Assembly (NCBI GenBank): GCA_016788465.1
Contig: JAEURV010000013.1
Span: forward strand, 1-39,222
Reading direction: 5' to 3'
Source: Nitrospira sp.
GTDB taxonomy: Bacteria; Nitrospirota; Nitrospiria; Nitrospirales; Nitrospiraceae
Length of the DNA stretch: 39,222 nt
Within the stretch, counting starts at the first letter, position 1; the number at the start of each line of letters is the position of its first letter. The notes under the pieces are model-generated. The model was not told the DNA's origin. It searched no databases and was given only the letters and a program-made list of their open reading frames with translations. Shown here in pieces: positions 33,991 to 39,222 of the stretch. Made by a program: the position numbers and the translations under genes.

Positions 33991-34986
33991 ATGTCAGACT
34001 CATCCCAGTTTGCAGCAACGACTATTCGGTGGACCGACGGTGCGCAGAAGCGTATGGAACGGGCACCGATGTTTCTTCGTGGCATGGTCCGTCGGCTCGC
34101 TGAAAAAAAAGCACGGGAACTGGGCTACGATGAGATTACAGAGGAAGTCCTTGAACGGTTTAAGGGACAGATGATGGGGGGAATGGGCGGGGAAGCCGGT
34201 ATGACGGCTGCCGCTGAAGCGATGGAGCAAGGACGGCTTCCATGGACGGCTGCGGCAAAAGAACGGTTGGCCACGGTACCGGAATTCATGCAGGCCATGA
34301 TCAAACAGATTGCGGAGGAGGTCGCCAAGGAGCGAGGCCATCTTGAGGTGAACGTCGAATTGTTTGAAAAGGTTGAGGCGCTCGGTGATATCCGAGAAGA
34401 GGAGAAGCCTTCGATGGAGTGGACAGAGGGCGCCATGGCGTTGCTTCAGGACAAGCTCAAGGAGTCTCCGCCTATCGCTATGGACTTCGTGGCGGATATG
34501 CTGAAGCGCGACACCGAAGACCTGGCCAGAGAGAAACACCTCACGCGTATCGATGAATTCACGCTACGCGATATGTGGGATACCCCTCAGTCTAAAATTG
34601 CTTGGACGGATGAGGCCTGGAAACGGCTTCAGACCTCTCCGGACTTTGTGCGAAGCGGAATCAGAAAAGCTGCAGAGCGGAGGGCTCGTAAACTCGGACT
34701 GAAGGAGATCGATTCCGACCATTTGACCACCTTTCGAAATCAGGCAATGATGAAGGCCGTGAAACGCATTCGCTCATTCGGGTATCAAGAGCTGACCTTC
34801 GATGCGTTTGAAACCGCGCTCAAAAAAACCAAGCGTCTGCAGAGCAATGATCAAGCTGAAAAGCGTCTCCAGGAGATCCGTGGTCACTTTGCTGATCCGA
34901 CAACCAAGAAACCTGAGGGGGGAACGCTGGGCGCTGAGCTTATGGATCGTTTTCGGAAATATCTCAAAGGGGAAGGCACTCTCTGA
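33991..34986 (+). CDS. Protein with four PCP_red-like domains
   Basis: 331 residues with almost no other content. Four units start with the same W-T motif: IRWTDGAQKRMERAPMFL, LPWTAAAKERLATVPEFM, MEWTEGAMALLQDKLKESP and IAWTDEAWKRLQTSPDFV. Each continues with a helix of the R-R-x-AE-x-x-A type and an E-IT or similar end. This is the PCP_red domain known from the C terminus of BchB. The last 70 residues are helical and charged. No signal peptide or cysteines in a metal motif. It is 31 bases after the IHF-like gene. Function unknown; related to the zinc-ribbon protein at 19259-19981. Confidence 0.82.
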   Translation: MSDSSQFAATTIRWTDGAQKRMERAPMFLRGMVRRLAEKKARELGYDEITEEVLERFKGQMMGGMGGEAGMTAAAEAMEQGRLPWTAAAKERLATVPEFMQAMIKQIAEEVAKERGHLEVNVELFEKVEALGDIREEEKPSMEWTEGAMALLQDKLKESPPIAMDFVADMLKRDTEDLAREKHLTRIDEFTLRDMWDTPQSKIAWTDEAWKRLQTSPDFVRSGIRKAAERRARKLGLKEIDSDHLTTFRNQAMMKAVKRIRSFGYQELTFDAFETALKKTKRLQSNDQAEKRLQEIRGHFADPTTKKPEGGTLGAELMDRFRKYLKGEGTL

Positions 34987-35319
34987 TTGTGGGGGATGCT
35001 GCAACCCTGATATGTAGTTCTTCTCTTCACCTTCGGTTCTGGAATATCCAGTGCCACGCTGAAAATAATCTGCATCTATCCCTCTCAGCGTAACTTCTTT
35101 AGCCGGTTGGTCCTGTGAGGGGATTCCCTCTGGCCATTTTTCAAATACTTCAGAATGGGGGAGAGGGGATGCACCAAAGTCCTTCGGACTCATAGTGGCT
35201 CTACGAACAAGATTACTGAGTGAGAGACGTAGTTACGCGTTGCAGTTAGGAGAGCCGTACGGCTGGGGCCAGGCACCACAAAAGTAGCGCCTGGACTCAC
35301 CAGATGTACAGAGGGGTGA
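34987..35319. other. Intergenic region after the four-domain PCP_red gene
   Basis: 333 bases. A 12-base palindrome AGCCGTACGGCT (35253-35264) and an imperfect hairpin with CCAGGC/GCCTGG arms (35269-35294) may end the leftward gene that stops at 35320, but neither has a T-run. A leftward open frame from 35193 runs into the PCP_red gene and is not convincing as a gene. Confidence 0.45.
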
Positions 35320-35640
35320 CTAATGAGCTGCAGTTTCTTGTGGCCAGAACTTATGCCGAATCTGAGGGAGCGGCTCATTATCAAAGTTGGGGATGTCGTA
35401 GAGACATCGGTCAATGGTCGCCACTTCCTCTTCAGTTAACGGCAAACTGACCTTCTTTTTCCAGAACTGGTCGAGAGTGAAATAATCACCGGACTGAGGC
35501 TTCTGTGCCAATAACTCCTGCATTTTCTTAAAGCCAGCCGTATCAACGCCGGGAACTCGACCTTTGTTTCGATCGTGGCACCAATTCAGAACTTCAGCTA
35601 TCCCATACATCGTGATATCGACATTCACCATCTTGCTCAT
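35320..35640 (-). CDS. Small hypothetical protein
   Basis: 106 residues, family not recognised. It looks like a soluble cytoplasmic protein with no signal peptide or membrane segment: MSKMVNVDITMYGIAEVLNW at the start, a predicted helix KKMQELLAQKP, and an aromatic middle (DYFTLDQFWKKK). The case for a real gene is a strong GGAGG site 6 bases before ATG 35640 and a promoter-like pair upstream. It stands alone on the minus strand between two plus-strand units. Confidence 0.75.
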   Translation of the reverse strand: MSKMVNVDITMYGIAEVLNWCHDRNKGRVPGVDTAGFKKMQELLAQKPQSGDYFTLDQFWKKKVSLPLTEEEVATIDRCLYDIPNFDNEPLPQIRHKFWPQETAAH

Positions 35641-35666
35641 AAGGGTCCTCCAAAGAATATCTCCAT

Positions 35667-35696
35667 ATCATAACGTAAACAGATCCTGAAATTCAA
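35667..35696 (-). promoter_or_regulatory. Putative promoter of the small hypothetical gene
   Basis: On the minus strand TTGAAT (35696-35691) and TATGAT (35672-35667, five of six matches) are 18 bases apart, about 27 bases before the ATG at 35640. Confidence 0.55.
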
Positions 35697-36016
35697 AGCC
35701 CTGATGGCGGTGATTTGCAGATTGCGGGTCTGAATCAGGCATCGGTATACTGGACCTCTGGACCGGGTGCCTGGTTACTGAGCAGATCTTCCCGTGGTCC
35801 ATCCGTGTTGCTCCCATGGTTGTCGTATAGCGGAGACACGAGAGTTCTCCACTTGTCCCTGACCCCTGAGAGTAGTTTCAAGAGGATTTGATTTGGCGTG
35901 CGTCACCTTTTTACCGCCCGCTCGGGGAATGATGGCCCTCCTGTTGAGCATGGTCATCAACCTCATGGGAGTTCTACACAATCTGACACGATGTTCGCCA
36001 CGCGTTCTGTACGCAT
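35697..36016. other. Intergenic region without a supported gene
   Basis: 320 bases between the divergent small gene and the FG-GAP gene. Short open frames on both strands lack ribosome-binding sites and recognisable protein content. I see no strong hairpin or repeat. A promoter for the FG-GAP gene must lie here but is not obvious. Confidence 0.45.
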
Positions 36017-37195
36017 ATGACATTTGAAAAGGGTAGGTCTATCTATAGGATGGTGGGGTTCGGTCTCCTTGTTGGGATTGGTGTATGGGCCTGTTCCAAA
36101 GCAGAGCCCTATCTACCACCTGATCCGTTTTATTATTTTGCCAGTTACCCAGTCGGCAAGAACCCAACGACAATTACCACTGGTGATTTCAATCACGATT
36201 CGTTTACCGATCTGATTACGACGAATATTTCGAGTAATACCGTTTCTATCCTACTGGGAAATGGCGATGGCACCTTTAAAGCACAGACGCAGCTTCATGT
36301 CTGTCAGGAGCCTCGTGCCCTTGCTATGAATGACTTTAATGAGGACGGGCATGCGGATGTCGTTCTAGCTTGTTCCGGTGGAGATGAAGTTGCTCTCCTG
36401 ATTGGCCGCGGGAACGGAAAGTTCGAAGAGGGGGCTCGCTATCCGGTTCATAGAAGTCCGGTGTCACTGGCCGCCATGGATGTGAATGGCGATCATCACG
36501 TCGATCTTGCTGTGGCTCTTCGGAACGACAAGGTCAAAGTGTTTCTTGGAAATGGAAAGGGTGAGTTGCAGCATGGTGTGCAATATGAGCATGGAGACAC
36601 GCCAACGTCTGTGGCTCTGGCCGATCTCAATAGCGATGGCAAGGTGGATCTCGTCGTCACCAACGGAGGGCCGATGTCCAATGCGGTGTCTGTCTGGCTC
36701 GGCAACGGGGACGGGACATTTCGAGACCCGAAGGACTATTCCACTGGACGGAGGCCCTTGGGTGTGAGTTTCGGAGATTTTAATAACGACCACAATAGTG
36801 ATCTGTTGGTCATCAATGGGGAAAAGGATAGTTTTACGACATTTTTAGGAAACGGCAACGCGACGTTTCGCCCAGGGAAAGATGCCGGTGCAGATGCCGG
36901 GCCAAATTTTGGTCTGGCCAGAGATTTTAACGGCGATCAGCTTGTCGATGTGGCGATCGTGAATCTCCAATCGAACGACCTGTCCATCCTATTCGGGAAA
37001 GGCGATGGGACCTTTCACTATCCGCCGAGAAACTATCGGACAAAGTCCGGTCCGTTCGCGCTCTCCTCATTCCGTGTCACTACGACAGGGGAGGAAGAAC
37101 CGGGACTCGCCATTGCAGACAATGGGAGCGGCAGCGTATCAATTTTTCTTCACCGTGGGCTCAAGTCCCTTGCGAGGTCTGATCCAAGAGGATAA
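36017..37195 (+). CDS. FG-GAP/VCBS beta-propeller protein, probable lipoprotein
   Basis: 392 residues from ATG 36017; ATG 36050 is an alternative. The N terminus has a short hydrophobic stretch ending GIGVWACSK, a near-lipobox, so export and lipid attachment are likely. The rest is about seven repeats of 45-50 residues of the FG-GAP type, each with a calcium-binding-like loop: DFNHDSFTD, DFNEDGHAD, DVNGDHHVD, DLNSDGKVD, DFNNDHNSD, DFNGDQLVD, and strand ends such as LLGNGDGTF. This predicts a seven-bladed beta-propeller on the cell surface or in the periplasm. Such proteins often serve in adhesion or protein contacts, but the partner is unknown. Confidence 0.88.
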   Translation: MTFEKGRSIYRMVGFGLLVGIGVWACSKAEPYLPPDPFYYFASYPVGKNPTTITTGDFNHDSFTDLITTNISSNTVSILLGNGDGTFKAQTQLHVCQEPRALAMNDFNEDGHADVVLACSGGDEVALLIGRGNGKFEEGARYPVHRSPVSLAAMDVNGDHHVDLAVALRNDKVKVFLGNGKGELQHGVQYEHGDTPTSVALADLNSDGKVDLVVTNGGPMSNAVSVWLGNGDGTFRDPKDYSTGRRPLGVSFGDFNNDHNSDLLVINGEKDSFTTFLGNGNATFRPGKDAGADAGPNFGLARDFNGDQLVDVAIVNLQSNDLSILFGKGDGTFHYPPRNYRTKSGPFALSSFRVTTTGEEEPGLAIADNGSGSVSIFLHRGLKSLARSDPRG

Positions 37196-37287
37196 ACGAC
37201 GCGCGATCCCAGTCTATTTCTTGACAGCTTTGGGGGCCTTCGCTAGAGTTGAAAAGTTCTGGAAGAACACGACTTACGAGCAGAAGA

Positions 37288-37494
37288 ATGGCGCTTCGAT
37301 CTTTCACATGGTGGTTCATGATCGGTGCTCTGTTGACGCTCTCGGTCCTGATGGTCCAGGGCGGAGTTCGCGACTTATGGGAAGGCACCCAGCCTTCCGG
37401 GGGGACGAATGTGTTCGTCTATTTTGGTACAACGCTCATCGGCGGGGGATTACTTGCCGGGTGTGTCGCATTAATTATGAATCGCATTCGATAA
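37288..37494 (+). CDS. Small membrane protein with two helices
   Basis: 68 residues from ATG 37288. Two predicted membrane helices, FMIGALLTLSVLMVQGG and FVYFGTTLIGGGLLAGCVA, with a short polar loop (VRDLWEGTQPSGGTN). Family not recognised. It begins 92 bases after the FG-GAP gene and may be co-transcribed. The second copy of the REP-like repeat starts 7 bases after its stop. The upstream in-frame ATG at 37249 would add a basic extension and is less likely. Confidence 0.65.
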   Translation: MALRSFTWWFMIGALLTLSVLMVQGGVRDLWEGTQPSGGTNVFVYFGTTLIGGGLLAGCVALIMNRIR

Positions 37495-37501
37495 CTTCGG
37501 A

Positions 37502-37557
37502 GGATGCTGAGATAGGCCACAAGCGTCGTCCTCGTACCGTTCAGAGCCTCAACGCGG
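37502..37557. repeat. Half-copy of the REP-like repeat
   Basis: 56 bases that align without gaps to the left arm of the repeat at 13967 (about 36 of 56 identical by hand count, including ATGCTGA and TCGT). As at cysD, it starts just after a stop codon. The right arm is missing, so this is a decayed or partial copy. Confidence 0.6.
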
Positions 37558-37782
37558 AACAGAGGACATAAAATAGTTATCCGCTTGCGTAGATCATGGG
37601 CAAGCGGGTCTGGCAAATCTTGGTGTACACCTCCTCGCCTTTTCACCTGCTGCCAGCCTTGCTGGAGGGTTTTCTGACCATCTTGCGGGTACGTGTCAAT
37701 CCATGTGTGATTTTTCATCGTTGCCCATTTCAGGCAGGCCGAAGTAATCCTTCTACGGCCTGTTAGAGAGAGTAGGACATGT

Positions 37783-37971
37783 ATGAAGTGCCTCAAGTGC
37801 CGAGGGTTCATGATGGTCGAACGCCACTACACCCTCCTCAACCGCAGAATCTATGCCCGATGCCTCAATTGCGGATTCTGGATTGATCTGGCCGACCTTC
37901 TTCGCTTCTTTCACAAAGTCATCGATAGTGGGAGAAAAGGGGACAAGGTTCGGGAATCGTACATGTTCTAG
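37783..37971 (+). CDS. Small zinc-ribbon protein
   Basis: 62 residues. Two C-x2-C pairs (MKCLKCRGF and ARCLNCGFW) 20 residues apart predict a zinc ribbon, followed by a helical basic tail (DLADLLRFFHKVIDSGRK). ATG 37783 with an AGGA site 7 bases upstream. It precedes the D,D-carboxypeptidase gene by 14 bases, so the two may share a transcript. Function unknown. A CAGGCCG/CGGCCTG inverted repeat lies just upstream of its ribosome-binding site. Confidence 0.7.
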   Translation: MKCLKCRGFMMVERHYTLLNRRIYARCLNCGFWIDLADLLRFFHKVIDSGRKGDKVRESYMF

Positions 37972-37985
37972 CCGGGCGGTGGAAT

Positions 37986-38918
37986 TTGGTATTCGTGGAT
38001 CATATCCAGCTTCCTGATCGTCTGAGCAGCGGCAAATGGAACCTGTATCGGGGCACTTTCCTGCTAGTGGTCTCATTCATATGGAGCGCCCTCGATCCCC
38101 TGACAGCCTCAGCAAAGGTTCAGAGCGCTGCCGACGAGGCTGTTCGACACGTCAACTACGCCCCGCATGCCCTTCACTGGAAGCATATCCCTGCTCACAG
38201 CATTCTGCTCAAGGAGTTACGATCGGGACGCGTACTCTTCGAGCATGACACTGAGAAGCGCCTCTCGCCTGCCAGTTTGACCAAGATCATGTCGGCATTG
38301 GTGATTCTTGAAAAGGCGCGACTTGATGAACTGGCAACTGTGAGCAAGAATGCCGCACGGGCGCCGAAGACACACTTGCGGATCAAAGTCGGTGAGGTGT
38401 TCCGCTTGGGCGACCTGCTGAAGGCCATGATGATGGTATCGGCGAATGATGCCTGTTTAGCCGCCGTCGAGCATGTCGGTGGTGACGAAGAACAGTTCGT
38501 CACGTTAATGAATGCCAAGGCGGCTGCGCTTGGATTGTCAGATACGCATTTTAGTAACGGTTGTGGGTTCGACAATCCCGATCACTACTCTACGGCGGAG
38601 GATCTCGCCAAACTGAGCGAAGTCGCCATGCGAAATACAACGTTCAGAAATTTGGTGAAAGCAGAGCGTGAGATCATCACGCCGGTCAGCGGCTACCGCG
38701 CCTATGTCTTGCACAACACAAATCGATTACTCGGCCGAATTCCCGGCGTGGAAGGCGTGAAGACCGGATTTACATCCAAGGCAGGTCGGTGTCTGATTGC
38801 AAAAGTTTCCCAAAACGGCAGCGATCTGCTGCTGGTGATTTTGAACTCCAACCGCCGGTGGACGACTGCAAAAAGCCTGATCGATTATGGGTTTCGTCTC
38901 ACCAATCCGATCCGCTAG
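37986..38918 (+). CDS. D-alanyl-D-alanine carboxypeptidase (PBP5/6 type)
   Basis: Periplasmic serine peptidase of the S11 family that trims the terminal D-Ala of peptidoglycan pentapeptides. 310 residues from TTG 37986 (GTG 37995 is an alternative start). Signal segment FLLVVSFIWSALDPLTASA. The three active-site motifs are present: S-x-x-K in SPASLTKIMSA, SxN in MVSANDA, and KTG in VEGVKTGFTSKAG. The protein stops soon after the peptidase domain and has no C-terminal membrane-anchoring extension, so it is probably soluble in the periplasm. It is more like DacD/DacF-type enzymes than full PBP5. Confidence 0.92.
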   Translation: MVFVDHIQLPDRLSSGKWNLYRGTFLLVVSFIWSALDPLTASAKVQSAADEAVRHVNYAPHALHWKHIPAHSILLKELRSGRVLFEHDTEKRLSPASLTKIMSALVILEKARLDELATVSKNAARAPKTHLRIKVGEVFRLGDLLKAMMMVSANDACLAAVEHVGGDEEQFVTLMNAKAAALGLSDTHFSNGCGFDNPDHYSTAEDLAKLSEVAMRNTTFRNLVKAEREIITPVSGYRAYVLHNTNRLLGRIPGVEGVKTGFTSKAGRCLIAKVSQNGSDLLLVILNSNRRWTTAKSLIDYGFRLTNPIR

Positions 38919-39009
38919 CCTCTTCAGGTGCTGGAAATACTATGTGTGGGAATAGGAAGAGGTGATCTCTTTAGGTCCGCCAGGGAGGAAACTGAGCCGA
39001 GTGGTAGCG

Positions 39010-39222
39010 CTAGCGGGGAAGAACAAACTCAATATTGATGTCCTTGCCGAGGTAGTTCACTTGGAAACCCTTCGAATCATAGGCCATGATGGCCCCCATC
39101 ACGTTCTCATCACCGTATTCTTCTTTGCCCAGTAACTTTCTGATGTCATCAGGGCTTTCGCTATTGAGGACATTGCGGAAGATTCCCCTTGTCCGATGGG
39201 CAAATCGGTTATTGATGAACAG
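39010..39222 (-). CDS. Unknown protein, C-terminal part (cut by window edge)
   Basis: On the minus strand a frame is open from the window edge for 70 codons to a TAG at 39012-39010. The peptide is protein-like (RTRGIFRNVLNSESPDDIRK, then MGAIMAYDSKGFQVNYLGKD, ending EFVLPR). It has no cysteine and no membrane segment. I do not recognise the family. The start lies beyond the window. Confidence 0.65.
   Translation of the reverse strand: MFINNRFAHRTRGIFRNVLNSESPDDIRKLLGKEEYGDENVMGAIMAYDSKGFQVNYLGKDINIEFVLPR

Noticed and set aside
34774..35193. 139-codon leftward open frame overlapping the PCP_red gene
   Set aside because: About half of it is antisense to a well-supported gene and no ribosome-binding site is visible. 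The part outside the gene looks protein-like but is too short to judge.
35775..36023. 82-codon leftward open frame before the FG-GAP gene
   Set aside because: Overlaps the FG-GAP start, has an Arg-rich composition typical of antisense frames, and has no ribosome-binding site.
37005..37571. 188-codon open frame across the end of the FG-GAP gene
   Set aside because: It runs out of frame through the FG-GAP gene and the small membrane protein gene; both of those have better protein features.

Overview
The window looks like chromosomal DNA of a nitrite-oxidising Nitrospira or a close relative in Nitrospirota. The grounds are the mix of genes (archaeal-type PheRS, assimilatory sulfate operon with a siroheme reductase-HEPN-TusA fusion, PCP_red-domain proteins in an otherwise non-phototrophic gene set) and a REP-like intergenic palindrome that I associate with Nitrospira genomes. 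The taxonomic call is inference; no marker such as 16S rRNA is present. Almost everything is ordinary, densely packed chromosome. I see no rRNA, CRISPR array, insertion sequence, prophage or replication origin.

Layout. (1) 1-3638, + strand: the 3' end of rpe, then pheS and pheT of the archaeal/eukaryotic type. They face the canonical thrS-infC-rpmI-rplT translation operon (- strand, 6861-3756) across a bidirectional terminator. infC probably starts at AUC. (2) 6944-8079, - strand: tRNA-Val(GAC), a HU gene and a Fis-like regulator, each with visible signals. (3) 8329-15949, + strand: a sulfate assimilation operon, made of a cysteine-free Rrf2 regulator with a palindromic operator, siroheme sulfite/nitrite reductase fused to HEPN-like and TusA domains, APS reductase (cysH), a TrpD-like protein, cysD and cysN with a degenerate APS kinase tail. 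A REP-like palindrome separates cysD and cysN. (4) 16342-20832: an envelope-related block with an OmpA-domain protein translationally coupled to a membrane-anchored coiled-coil protein that carries two helix-hairpin-helix domains, then a zinc-ribbon/PCP_red protein and a polytopic membrane protein.

(5) 21051-23974: yebC, ruvA, a secreted cysteine-rich protein, ruvB, with no ruvC between yebC and ruvA. (6) 24025-34986: a long aromatic amino acid/housekeeping run, pheA-hisC-aroF-tyrA-aroA-cmk-plsC-rpsA-sppA-ihfB-like, ending in a four-repeat PCP_red protein. Several start and stop codons overlap (tyrA/aroA, cmk/plsC), so this is one or a few operons. (7) 34987-39222: a looser accessory region with a hypothetical gene, an FG-GAP beta-propeller lipoprotein, two small proteins, a D,D-carboxypeptidase and a partial unknown gene, plus a second half-copy of the REP-like repeat.

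Functionally, region 3 takes sulfate through APS to sulfite and sulfide without needing PAPS. Region 6 takes PEP and erythrose-4-phosphate into the shikimate pathway and on to Phe and Tyr. Regions 1 and 2 supply translation and nucleoid factors. The least explained parts are the reductase with two complete cysteine sets, the OmpA/HhH pair, the cysteine-rich protein inside the ruv operon and the PCP_red proteins.
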